DNA of 64,000 bases from Haloglomus salinum (lineage in GTDB: Archaea > Halobacteriota > Halobacteria > Halobacteriales > Haloarculaceae), in contig NZ_CP101153.1 in the NCBI RefSeq assembly GCF_024298825.1, forward strand, positions 4,030,001 through 4,094,000, in the 5' to 3' direction. This document shows, in pieces, positions 1-7,926 of the stretch (its first letter is position 1; every line of letters begins with the position of its first letter). The position numbers were made by a program, and so were the translations under genes. The notes under the pieces are model-generated. The model was not told where the DNA came from and searched no databases. It worked only from the letters and a program-made list of their open reading frames with translations.

Positions 1-1
1 G

Positions 2-1174
2 CGCGACTACCTCGAGACCGAGGTCGAGCCCGACGTCGACGAACTCGACCGGAACGGGCCGGTGAGCCGCGACCGGATGCTCGGCTACATGGACGACCTC
101 CGCGAGCTGGGCATCGGCCACGACCCCGACACCGTCCAGGAGTACTTCGGCGACCTGTGGCGGTTCGCCATCGCCAGCGAGGAGATCTCCCGCGTGTGGC
201 CGTCGCTGAACGTCGCCCTGCAGATGTCGTTCCCGGCCGTGTTCGTCGAGCACGCGTCCGAGCGGACCCGCGAGACGATGCTCCCGCGGCTGGAGGACGG
301 CCAGTGCATCGGCTGTCTCGCCGTCACGGAACCGGAGGGCGGCAGCGACACGGCCCGCCCGAACGTCGTCGCCGAGTACGACGAGGACGAGGAGATGTAC
401 ACGCTCCGGGGACAGAAGACGTGGGTCGGCAACGGCGGTATCGCCGACGTGGCGCTGGTCGTCGCCGAGGACGAGCAGACCGGCGTCTCGGACATGTTCC
501 TGGTCGACTACGAGCACCAGCCCTGGGAGGCAGAATCCATCCAGAAGCTCGGCTGGAAGGGCGTCAACAACGCCCGGATGGACTTCACCGGCTGCAAGGT
601 CCCGCCCGAGAACAAGCTGATGAACATCGTCGGCAACGCGATGGCCGAGGGCGAGGAGATGACCGACATCGTCCCGTTCCCGGAGAGCGTCACCGACCTG
701 TTCGCCCGGCAGAAGCCGCTGAACGCCACCTTCTCCTTCATGCGGACGGGGATGGCGTTCATGGCCGTCGGCATCATGCAGGCCGCCTTCGAGGAGGCGC
801 TGGAGTACGTCGACGAGCGCGAGACCTTCGGCAAGCCCATCGCCGGCCACCAGCTCGTCCAGGAGAAGCTGTACGACATGAACGCGGCGCTGGTCTCCTC
901 GCGGCAGACCGCCCGACGCGCTGCGGAGGCGCTGGAGGCGGGCGCCCCGGAGGCCCGCCGGCTCACCTCGCTCGCGAAGGGGTACTGCTGTGAACGCTCG
1001 AAGGACGTCACCGACGAAGCCATCCAGGTGTTCGGCGGCGAGGGCCTGAAGACCGAGCGTCGGCTCGAACGGTACTACCGCGACGCCCGCGTCATGACCA
1101 TCCCCGACGGCACCACCGAGATCCAGAAGCTCATCGTCGGCAAGGAGCTGACCGGCACGGCCGCGTACAAGTAA
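2..1174 (+). CDS. Acyl-CoA dehydrogenase family protein, 5' end cut by the window edge
   Basis: FAD-dependent enzyme that would introduce the alpha-beta double bond into an acyl-CoA. The reading frame is open from base 2, so the true start lies outside the window; the GTG at 62 is internal because the residues before it (RDYLETEVEPDVDEL) look like the usual N-terminal helical domain. The first family signature is seen as AVTEPEGGSDTA and the second as QVFGGEGLKTERRLERYYRD. Near the C-terminus the usual EGTSEIQ motif, which carries the catalytic Glu in medium-chain enzymes, reads PDGTTEIQ, so an Asp occupies that position. An SCP2-like gene lies downstream on the other strand. The family is certain; the acyl substrate cannot be read from the sequence. 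Confidence 0.93.
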   Translation, partial: RDYLETEVEPDVDELDRNGPVSRDRMLGYMDDLRELGIGHDPDTVQEYFGDLWRFAIASEEISRVWPSLNVALQMSFPAVFVEHASERTRETMLPRLEDGQCIGCLAVTEPEGGSDTARPNVVAEYDEDEEMYTLRGQKTWVGNGGIADVALVVAEDEQTGVSDMFLVDYEHQPWEAESIQKLGWKGVNNARMDFTGCKVPPENKLMNIVGNAMAEGEEMTDIVPFPESVTDLFARQKPLNATFSFMRTGMAFMAVGIMQAAFEEALEYVDERETFGKPIAGHQLVQEKLYDMNAALVSSRQTARRAAEALEAGAPEARRLTSLAKGYCCERSKDVTDEAIQVFGGEGLKTERRLERYYRDARVMTIPDGTTEIQKLIVGKELTGTAAYK

Positions 1175-1339
1175 CCGAGCGGGAGGAATCGACGCTCGCG
1201 GTCGGAACTGGAACCGCTGGCGCCGACGCTGACGCTGGAGTGGGAGCACGACACCACCGAAGAACGGCGCACGGGCCGCGTCGAACGCGGTGCGCCGGCG
1301 GCCGAGAGCGGCCAGTCGGGTGCTCTCGAACGGAGTGCG

Positions 1340-1840
1340 TTACGCCGAGTACTTCTCGTCGACGAAGTAGCAGTCGATGCCGGAGGAGATGTCGGTCAGC
1401 GTCGCGGCGGCCTGCGAGTACTGCATGACCTTGTTCATGTCGCCCTCGAGCTCGAACTTGCCGGACATCATGCCGTCGATGGCGCCGATGTTGCCACGGA
1501 GGAGGTCCTTCCAGACGTCGTAGTCCGCGCGCAGGATGAACCCGGCCTCGACATCGTCGGGGTCCTCGATGAGTCGAGCGTCCGTGCACTTGCCGCCCTC
1601 AAGCGCGACGAGCGTGTAGCCCGTGTCACCGTCGACGTACTGGTCCATCTCCTCGCGGAGCTCATCGGGGAGCGCGTCCATGTCGATATCGTCGATGGGC
1701 ATCCCCTCGGTGATGAAGAGGAAGTCGCCGTCGAAGCCGACGCCCCAGTCGGCCGCCGCCTCGGCGTACTCCTCGTCGTTGTTGATCGCTTCCTTGTACT
1801 GGTCGAACCAATCCTGGCTGGGGAACGGAACTTCGCTCAT
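1340..1840 (-). CDS. SCP2 sterol-binding domain protein
   Basis: A 166-residue acidic protein of single-domain SCP2 type, a fold that binds lipids or acyl-CoAs in a hydrophobic tunnel. The family look comes from the second half, where a run DVWKDLLRGNIGAIDGMMSG is followed by KFELEGDMNKVMQYSQAA, the typical end of SCP2 domains. There is no signal peptide, so it is cytoplasmic. It is convergent with the acyl-CoA dehydrogenase before it and, with the short-chain dehydrogenase on the same strand upstream, suggests a lipid or acyl-CoA role. The ATG at 1840 is the only reasonable start. Ligand unknown. Confidence 0.82.
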   Translation of the reverse strand: MSEVPFPSQDWFDQYKEAINNDEEYAEAAADWGVGFDGDFLFITEGMPIDDIDMDALPDELREEMDQYVDGDTGYTLVALEGGKCTDARLIEDPDDVEAGFILRADYDVWKDLLRGNIGAIDGMMSGKFELEGDMNKVMQYSQAAATLTDISSGIDCYFVDEKYSA

Positions 1841-2000
1841 CCGTTACGTGTCTCGCGTTACCACCACCTGACCGTTGTGGATTCAATCACCGGGTGATTT
1901 AAGACCACCAGCAGTGGCTGGGTCGGACAGCGACCCTCTGGTCCCGTACTGCTGTCGCCACCCGGAGAAGTGACTGTGCCCCCCGTGTCGGGGCCGCTCT

Positions 2001-2044
2001 CGTGACACAGACAACAGGACCGTGCCCGTGACACAGACAACAGG
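2001..2044. repeat. 18-bp direct repeat, 26-bp period
   Basis: CGTGACACAGACAACAGG occurs at 2001-2018 and again, identical, at 2027-2044. The two copies are separated by 8 bp, giving a 26-bp period. They lie upstream of the SCP2 gene (about 160 bp before its start). Function unknown: a regulator-binding repeat or a slippage duplication are both possible. Confidence 0.75.
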
Positions 2045-2053
2045 CCGTTGCAT

Positions 2054-2076
2054 CCGCGCGAGCGCAGCGAGCGCGG
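2054..2076. repeat. REP-like inverted repeat
   Basis: CCGCGC (2054-2059) and GCGCGG (2071-2076) flank an 11-base loop GAGCGCAGCGA. A near-identical element, inverted, occurs at 27794-27818, again next to a T-tract hairpin. A second short inverted repeat, GGGCGC/GCGCCC, follows at 2090-2104. Confidence 0.6.
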
Positions 2077-2128
2077 TTCACCGGCACGAGGGCGCGTAGC
2101 GCCCGAGTGGCGGTTTTTCTGGTGCAGA

Positions 2129-2180
2129 TTTTTTGCGTGAGTGGTTCCGCGCCGCAGGCGCGGAACCCGAGCGCAAAAAA
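2129..2180. terminator. Nested T-tract hairpin after the short-chain dehydrogenase gene
   Basis: TTTTTTGCG (2129-2137) pairs with CGCAAAAAA (2172-2180). Inside them GGTTCCGCGCC (2143-2153) pairs perfectly with GGCGCGGAACC (2157-2167) around a 3-base loop. It starts 7 bases beyond the stop codon of the minus-strand dehydrogenase and, being symmetric, offers a U-tract in both directions. The same layout recurs at 27726-27777. Reading it as a terminator is inference from position and shape. Confidence 0.6.
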
Positions 2181-2186
2181 GGTGCG

Positions 2187-2972
2187 TTAGAAGGAGAAGA
2201 GGTCGATACCGCCCGTGACACCGACGACCTGACCGGTGACGTAGTTGGCCTGCTCGGAGCAGAGGTAGGCGATCATGTTCGCGACGTCCTCCTCCTTGCC
2301 GAGCTGGCGCATCGGCGTGGCCTTCGCGATACGGGCGAAGTGCTCGTCGGTCTGTTCGAGCATCTCGATGTCCATGTCCGCGAGCGCACCGACGACGATG
2401 CTGGGTGCGATGGCATTGGACGTGACGCCGTGCTGGGCGCCCTCGAGCGCGAGCGTCTTCGCGAAGCCGATGAGCGCCGCCTTCGTCGCGGAGTAGGAGG
2501 CCTGGCCGAAGCCGCCCTGCCAGCCGGCCATCGAGGACATGTTCACGATGCGGCCCCACTCCTGCTCCTTCATGCGGGGGTAGACCTCGCGCGTGATGTT
2601 GTACGCGCCGGTGAGATTGACCGCCATGTCGCGGTCCCAGATGTCGTCGTCGAAGTCCTCGACCTTGTCACGCGCATCGACCATCCCGGCGTTGTTGATG
2701 AGGATGTCCGTCGACCCCATCTCTTCCTCGATGGCCTCGACGGTCGCCCCGACATCGTCGCGGTCGGTGAGGTCGCACTCGACGGCGAGAGCGTCGCCGC
2801 GGTACTCCTCGCCCTCGTTGATCTCGTCGGCGACGTTCTCGGCCTTCTCCTGAGCCACGTCGAGCACGACCACGTCGGCGCCCTCCTGGGCGAGTACGCG
2901 GCAGTCCTCGCTTCCGATACGTCCGGCGCCACCGGTGACGATGGCGACCCTGTCCTCGATTCCGAAGTCCAT
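2187..2972 (-). CDS. Short-chain dehydrogenase/reductase, acetoacetyl-CoA or 3-oxoacyl reductase type
   Basis: A 261-residue classical SDR. Visible are the dinucleotide-binding TGGAGRIG near residue 14, the INNAG motif, the catalytic Ser in VNMSSMAG, and the YSATK Tyr-Lys pair. Asp in VVVLDVA at the end of the second beta-strand favours NAD(H) over NADP(H) by the usual SDR rule. Overall it resembles FabG or PhaB-like reductases, which act on 3-oxoacyl thioesters, and the acyl-CoA dehydrogenase and SCP2 genes nearby fit such a role. In haloarchaea, PhaB-like enzymes serve polyhydroxyalkanoate synthesis, but no pha genes are visible here. The exact substrate is unknown. Confidence 0.85.
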   Translation of the reverse strand: MDFGIEDRVAIVTGGAGRIGSEDCRVLAQEGADVVVLDVAQEKAENVADEINEGEEYRGDALAVECDLTDRDDVGATVEAIEEEMGSTDILINNAGMVDARDKVEDFDDDIWDRDMAVNLTGAYNITREVYPRMKEQEWGRIVNMSSMAGWQGGFGQASYSATKAALIGFAKTLALEGAQHGVTSNAIAPSIVVGALADMDIEMLEQTDEHFARIAKATPMRQLGKEEDVANMIAYLCSEQANYVTGQVVGVTGGIDLFSF

Positions 2973-3130
2973 TACGACCGGCGTATCCCGTGGGCGTCGC
3001 TTAAACGTTTATCCGGCACACCAGCGGCCGTTTATCCCGTGAGGGCTCGGTGACCGACACACCAGCTAACCGACAACCACGCGAGCGATGTTTTCTCGGC
3101 GGGCAGGAGGGCTCGGACGACGCGAGGGAA

Positions 3131-3847
3131 CTATCCATCGATTCCGACGATTTCCGGAATCTCCCGGAGGTCCGCGACGACGTGGTCGGCTGCCTTGCCG
3201 GCCGCTTCCTCGCCGTAGGCGATGGCCGAGAGTCCGAGCGCGCTCGCCCCCTCGATGTCGTGGCCGTAGCGGTCACCCACCATCACGCCCTGCTCGGGGT
3301 CGATACCGTGCTCGGCGGCCTTCGACAGCGCCGTCTCGAACATCCGGCGGTCCGGCTTCTTGTAGCCGACCGCTTCCGAGGTGGTGACGTGTGCGAAGTG
3401 CTCGTCGAGGCCGAGCGCACTGAACATGGACTCGGCCTCGGCCGCGTCCACGTCACTGATAACGGCCTGGTAGATGCCGGCCTCGTCGAGCGCCCGGATG
3501 GTCTCGACCGCCCCCGGCTCCGTGCGGAGCGTCGCGTCCGAGCACCGGTCGAGGATGGGTCGCCACTCGGATTCCGGCGGCGGGTCGCGACCCTCGGCCT
3601 CGAAGACGGCCTCGGTCGCGACGCGGTAGCCCGCACTGGCGGTCCGATACTCGGTACCGTCCCCGGCCCGGAAGTGCTCGCCGAGGGCGGTCTCCCACCG
3701 CTCGCGGGTCAGCTCCGGGTCCAGGTCGTACGCGTCGGCCAGTTCCGCGAGGAAGGCGGCGTACCCCTCTCGTACCGAGGCGAGTTCGACGATGACGCCG
3801 CCGATGTCCCAGAAGACGGCGTCGTAACGGCGCGTGGTGTCGCTCAT
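3131..3847 (-). CDS. HAD-superfamily hydrolase
   Basis: A 238-residue HAD phosphatase-like protein. Motif I is FWDIGGVIVE with nucleophile Asp14; the second acidic residue of the usual DxDGT is Gly here, as in the YihX-type DxGGV subgroup. Motif II is AVISDVD (Ser), motif III is the Lys in VGYKKPDRRMFE, and motif IV is MVGDRYGHDIEGA, which supplies the Mg-binding Asp pair. The alpha-helical cap lies between motifs I and II (roughly residues 20-100). Substrate unknown; most such proteins dephosphorylate small metabolites. The gene stands alone, 50 bp from the next gene on the same strand. Confidence 0.9.
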   Translation of the reverse strand: MSDTTRRYDAVFWDIGGVIVELASVREGYAAFLAELADAYDLDPELTRERWETALGEHFRAGDGTEYRTASAGYRVATEAVFEAEGRDPPPESEWRPILDRCSDATLRTEPGAVETIRALDEAGIYQAVISDVDAAEAESMFSALGLDEHFAHVTTSEAVGYKKPDRRMFETALSKAAEHGIDPEQGVMVGDRYGHDIEGASALGLSAIAYGEEAAGKAADHVVADLREIPEIVGIDG

Positions 3848-3898
3848 GGTCGGGACTGGGACCGGCGGCGTGAAATCGGTGTCGCGTCCCGGCGGCGG

Positions 3899-4372
3899 TC
3901 AGTCGCGCTCCCCGCGGAGGTGGGCACGGAGGTGACCGCGGGGGCCCGACCAGTCCACGCCGACGACGAGCGCGTAGGCGAAGAGCAACGCCGCGAGCCA
4001 CGTCAGCCCCACGTCGGTCGCCAGGTACACCGACCCCTGGACCTCGCCGGCCGAGCGGACGAGCAGCGTCCCGAGCCCGAACTGTAGCGCGACGGCCGTG
4101 ACCGAGAACGCCAGCACGCGCGCCGTCGACGGCGGCTGCCGGATGCCGGAGAGGACCCCCGCGACGACCGCCGTGGCGAGCGTCCCGAGCGCGCTCGTTG
4201 CCCCGAGCGCCGGTGAGAGCAACAGCGCGTCCGTGACGGCCCCCACCGCCCCGCCGACGGAGAACCCGAGGAGCAGGAAGTACGCGACGGCGTACCCGAC
4301 CCGCATCGCGGTTCCCGGCGGGTCCGTCGACTCGTCGTCGGTCGGGTCTGCCCCGTCGGTCGGGCCGGTCAT
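3899..4372 (-). CDS. Small polytopic membrane protein
   Basis: A 157-residue protein with an acidic cytoplasmic N-terminus (about 22 residues) and four hydrophobic segments (about 25-45, 50-75, 83-105 and 118-140), then a basic tail. No family recognised. Its ATG overlaps the stop codon of the beta-propeller gene upstream by 4 bases, so the two are translationally coupled. It could anchor or assist the exported propeller protein, but that rests only on gene order. Confidence 0.78.
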   Translation of the reverse strand: MTGPTDGADPTDDESTDPPGTAMRVGYAVAYFLLLGFSVGGAVGAVTDALLLSPALGATSALGTLATAVVAGVLSGIRQPPSTARVLAFSVTAVALQFGLGTLLVRSAGEVQGSVYLATDVGLTWLAALLFAYALVVGVDWSGPRGHLRAHLRGERD

Positions 4373-5583
4373 CTGTCACCCTCCAGCGCGAACACGCCGC
4401 GTTCGTTGCGGACGTACAGGACGCCGTCGGCGACGGCCATCCCCGAGGGCTCCCCCCCTGGGAACGATACGTCGAACACCCGCGTGCCGTCGCCGGTCGC
4501 GAGCGCCGTCACGCCGTCGTCCACGGGGACGTACAGCCGGTCGTCCGCGATGGCGGACGTGGCGAAGCCCCGGTCCGGCAGGTCGGCGACCCACCGCTCC
4601 CCGCCGGTGGCCGCATCCAAGGCGACGACCCCCCGGTCGTTCGTGACGTAGACGCGGTCGCCGTCGGTGACGGGCCCGCGGAGGTCCTCGGTGTCGAACG
4701 GCGCGCGCCAGAGCTCCGAGCCGTCCGCGGCGTCGAAGGCGTAGACGGGCCCGTTGGCGACGAAGACGCTGCCGTCCACCACTGCGGGTGCGGTCACGTC
4801 GAGGAACGGCAGGTCGAGGCGGTCGGTGGTCCACTCGACCGCGCCGGTGTCCGGGTCACGGCCCTGGAGGACACCGTTGTCGGCCCCTGCGGGCTGCCGG
4901 GCCGTCAGCAGTATCCCGTCGTCGGGCGCGTACGCCAGTGGCACCGCGACTGTCTCGGCCGTCCAGTACGGCAATCCGGTCTCGACCGACAGCGCGACGA
5001 GCCGGTCGGTCCCGTCGACCAGCGAGCCGAGGAAGACGGTGTTCCCGACCGCCAGTACCTCCCGGAAACTGCTGTTCGTCGCGTACGCCCAGTCGCCGTT
5101 CCCGGTCCCGGCATCGAGCCCGTAGAGGGAGACGTCGGCGACGGTGAGCGCGTGGCCGGCCGCCAGCTGCGGCCCGGACTGGACGAACTCGGTGCTCGCG
5201 TCGCGGCCGATGGGGTCGCGCTCGCGGTGGCCCGTCTGCCAGACGAGCGAGCCGTCGTCGGGGCGGAGCGCGAAGGTGGACGACGGGCGCACGGCGAGTA
5301 CCTGCTCGGGCGTCGCGACGACGCCGGGCGAGACAATCGGATCGCGGGGCGTCAGGAACCGCCAGCGGACGCTCGCGCCGGTCCGGGGCCCCGGCTCGGG
5401 CTGGTACCCGGTCCGTCGAGGGTCGCGCTTGCGGACCGGCCACGACCCGGTTGGGACGGTCGAATCGAGCCGCATCTCGGGGCGGACCCGGTCGGGGGAG
5501 AGTCCCGCCGCGGCGAGGCTGGCGAGGAGCCCGCCCCCCGCCGCGAGTGCGCCGCGGCGGCTGAGGGTGGAGGGCGCCGTCAT
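4369..5583 (-). CDS. Tat-exported PQQ-like beta-propeller protein
   Basis: A 404-residue protein starting with a twin-arginine signal (LSRRGALAAGG, then a hydrophobic stretch). The rest consists of repeats of the PQQ-enzyme or WD type: blades contain ALDxxTGxxxW-like segments such as VYAFDAADGSELW, VVALDAATGGERW and CDS-end VFALEGDR. No catalytic residues of quinoprotein dehydrogenases were recognised, so it is more likely a scaffold or binding propeller, as in BamB-like proteins. The open frame extends well upstream, but ATG at 5583 is chosen because it places the Tat motif at the N-terminus. It is divergent from an ABC exporter operon across 159 bp and overlaps a membrane protein gene downstream. 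Confidence 0.85.
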   Translation of the reverse strand: MTAPSTLSRRGALAAGGGLLASLAAAGLSPDRVRPEMRLDSTVPTGSWPVRKRDPRRTGYQPEPGPRTGASVRWRFLTPRDPIVSPGVVATPEQVLAVRPSSTFALRPDDGSLVWQTGHRERDPIGRDASTEFVQSGPQLAAGHALTVADVSLYGLDAGTGNGDWAYATNSSFREVLAVGNTVFLGSLVDGTDRLVALSVETGLPYWTAETVAVPLAYAPDDGILLTARQPAGADNGVLQGRDPDTGAVEWTTDRLDLPFLDVTAPAVVDGSVFVANGPVYAFDAADGSELWRAPFDTEDLRGPVTDGDRVYVTNDRGVVALDAATGGERWVADLPDRGFATSAIADDRLYVPVDDGVTALATGDGTRVFDVSFPGGEPSGMAVADGVLYVRNERGVFALEGDR

Positions 5584-5742
5584 CGTCGGTCCGTCGCGGC
5601 GCTCCGGTATGTGTCTCCCGGCTCCCGTGGGCGTCGTTCCCGACAGGCATAAACCGCGACCCGACGACCGCCCGGCCATGGCAGGTTCCCCGCCCGCCGC
5701 CCGCTCCCCTCCCCCAGGACGCTCCGAGCGAGGTGGCGTGCG

Positions 5743-6861
5743 ATGAGCCCCGACCGCCAGGCCCTCGCGGTCGCGGGTGCCGTCGCACTCCTCCTCGCTG
5801 GCGTCTGTGGTGCGGCCGTCGTCCTCTCGTACGAGCCACCGCCCCCGGAGCCCTACGAGCCGACCGAGAACGTCCCGGCCGGCACCGACTACGTGGGGAC
5901 GCTGAACACGACCGAGTACCGCTCGGACCCCGCCGTGCGGAACGGGACCCGCGCCTCGCTCCGCTTCCAGAGCGCCGTGCAGTTCTACGACGGTCCGCCG
6001 TACCTCCGGGCACTGGCGGTCAGCCCGCCGTCGAACGCGTCGCTGAACACGTCGGCCGCGAGCCAGGTCACCTACTTCGGCCGGAGCGGCGAGCCGTACG
6101 GCGCCCGGCTCGTGGTGGCGAACTGGACCGCGAGCGACGCCACCGAGGCGCTCCGTGCCCGACACAGTGTCGAGTTCACGACCGAAACTCGGCGCGGGTT
6201 CACCATCTACCGCTCCGACCGCGGGCCCGCGGTCGCGGTGCTCGACAACGGCGCCGAGGGGGGCCCGATTCCGCGCGAGGGCCCACGCCTCCTCGCCATC
6301 GGGAACGAGAGCGCCGTCTCCGACGCCGTCGACGTGGCCATCGCCCGGGCCGACCCGGAGACCACTCCCGAGACGGTCGGGGGCGAACTGCTGCGGCGCT
6401 ACGACGGCACCGACGACGGCTACGTCCGGTTCGCCTACCGGTTCCGCCCCTCGACGGTCCCGGACTACCCCTTCGTCGGCCCGGCCGTCCGGACCGTGGA
6501 GTACGTCGGAACCAGGTACACGCTGAACGAGACGGCCGCCGCGGCCAACGAGACGGCACCGCCCGACGTCCGCGTCCGCATCCGGATTACGAGCGAGGAT
6601 GCCGAGAGCGCCGACGACGTGCGCAACATCATGAGTGCCGGGAAGTCGTTCTACCTGCTCCAGTCCTCGAACGCGACGCTGAAGACGGAACTTCGGCGGA
6701 CCGCGTTCGATATCGAGGGACGAACGCTTCTCGCGGACTACGAATCCTCGCCGAGCGGCCTCCGGGTCCTCGTTCGAGGGCTGTTCCGGAACCAGCCCGA
6801 GCCCCAGTCGCTCGCCCGTCCCAGCCCCGCAATCGACACCGCCCACCAGGAGCCCGCATGA
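5743..6861 (+). CDS. Secreted or membrane-anchored protein of ABC exporter operon
   Basis: A 372-residue protein with one N-terminal hydrophobic segment (about residues 8-30) followed by a PPPPEP spacer and a long Asn-X-Thr/Ser-rich extracellular domain, with many possible N-glycosylation sites such as NTTE, NGTR, NASL and NETA. No known domain recognised. The only Cys near the membrane segment (LAGVCGA) has Val before it, so it is not a normal lipobox. The stop codon overlaps the ATG of the permease gene, and the ATPase follows, so it is probably the external component or cargo of that transporter. Confidence 0.8.
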   Translation: MSPDRQALAVAGAVALLLAGVCGAAVVLSYEPPPPEPYEPTENVPAGTDYVGTLNTTEYRSDPAVRNGTRASLRFQSAVQFYDGPPYLRALAVSPPSNASLNTSAASQVTYFGRSGEPYGARLVVANWTASDATEALRARHSVEFTTETRRGFTIYRSDRGPAVAVLDNGAEGGPIPREGPRLLAIGNESAVSDAVDVAIARADPETTPETVGGELLRRYDGTDDGYVRFAYRFRPSTVPDYPFVGPAVRTVEYVGTRYTLNETAAAANETAPPDVRVRIRITSEDAESADDVRNIMSAGKSFYLLQSSNATLKTELRRTAFDIEGRTLLADYESSPSGLRVLVRGLFRNQPEPQSLARPSPAIDTAHQEPA

Positions 6862-7925
6862 GCCTGCGCACCATCCTCCGGAAGGAACTGCTGTGGAGCC
6901 GCCACCGGATACTGGCGCTGCTGTTCGTACTCGTGCTCCTGCCGGGGGCGTTCGCCGGGGCGTCGGTGTTCTTCCAGCACGTCCTCCCGAAGGACGCGCC
7001 CGTGGCCGTGGTGGCCGGTGAAGATGTCTCCGAGGAGGAGTACGACGTGGTCGCGGCCTCCTTCCGGCTGTTCTCGAAGCCCATCCAGTACGACTCCGAG
7101 GCCGCGGCGATGCGGGACCTCGAGCGCGAGTCGGTGTACGCCGTCGTGAGCGTCCCACCCGACCTGGGCGACCCGGACGTCAAGCGGGTGAACATGACCG
7201 TCACCATCGACGGCGACATGACGCCGTACCGGGAGCCGTCGCAGGCGCTGGTGAGCGTGGTCGCGTCGACGATGAACCGGCAACTCGACAAGCGCGTGGT
7301 GGTCCAGCGCGAGATCAGCGGCGAGGAGCGCAAGCTCTCCTCGTACCTCCTGCCGACGTTCCTGACCATCATCGTCCTCACCTTCGCGTTCGCGTACCTG
7401 CCGTACAACCTCGCCCGCGAGGAAGCCGTCCTCGACCGGTTGCGCGTCGAGACCTCGCTCGATACGGTGGTCGCGGGGAAGCTCGCCTTCTTCACCGCCC
7501 TGCTCGCGGTGCCGTTGCTGGTCTTCCACGCCGTCGGGCTGGGGATGGGCTACGACGTGAACCTGCTCGCGCCCGCCGCCGTCGCCGCGCTCGCGCTGAC
7601 CTTCCTCGCGTGCGGCGCCATCGCCACCGCCGTGACGTTCGCCTCCGGCTTCGGGACGACGGGCCGGCTGTTCAACGTCCTCCTCCTGTTCGCCTTCCTC
7701 GGGTTCTCGGGGCTGGTCTACCCGGTCGGCTTCTTCTCGCCGCTCCGACGGGATATCATCCGCCGGGTCCCCACCCACTACGCGATGCTCACGGTCCGGG
7801 GGGCCACCCTCCGTGACCTCCCCGTCGCCGAGTTCGGCCCCTGGCTCGGTGGCGTCGCGCTGTTCGCGCTCGCGATGCTCGTGCCGCTGAAGCTCTCGCT
7901 GCTCGCCTACGAGCGGGGGACCTGA
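6858..7925 (+). CDS. ABC-2 type transporter permease
   Basis: A 355-residue membrane protein with ABC-2 permease architecture: a first membrane helix at about 18-40, a large extracellular domain (about 40-165, including a VAVVAGEDV strand typical of this group), and five more helices from about residue 170 to the end. The ATG at 6858 overlaps the TGA of the preceding gene (ATGA) and there is one base between its stop codon and the ATG of the ATPase. Such permeases export lipids, drugs, peptides or sodium; the substrate here is unknown. Confidence 0.88.
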   Translation: MSLRTILRKELLWSRHRILALLFVLVLLPGAFAGASVFFQHVLPKDAPVAVVAGEDVSEEEYDVVAASFRLFSKPIQYDSEAAAMRDLERESVYAVVSVPPDLGDPDVKRVNMTVTIDGDMTPYREPSQALVSVVASTMNRQLDKRVVVQREISGEERKLSSYLLPTFLTIIVLTFAFAYLPYNLAREEAVLDRLRVETSLDTVVAGKLAFFTALLAVPLLVFHAVGLGMGYDVNLLAPAAVAALALTFLACGAIATAVTFASGFGTTGRLFNVLLLFAFLGFSGLVYPVGFFSPLRRDIIRRVPTHYAMLTVRGATLRDLPVAEFGPWLGGVALFALAMLVPLKLSLLAYERGT

Positions 7926-7926
7926 G

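Larger units (their letters stand above)
1841..2186. other. Gene-free intergenic block with repeats and hairpins
   Basis: No credible coding frame. It holds, from left to right, an AT-richer stretch directly upstream of the SCP2 gene (about 1860-1905, where its promoter must lie), an 18-bp direct repeat (2001-2044), two GC-rich inverted repeats (CCGCGC/GCGCGG at 2054-2076 and GGGCGC/GCGCCC at 2090-2104), and a nested T-tract hairpin (2129-2180) just after the short-chain dehydrogenase stop codon. Confidence 0.7.
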
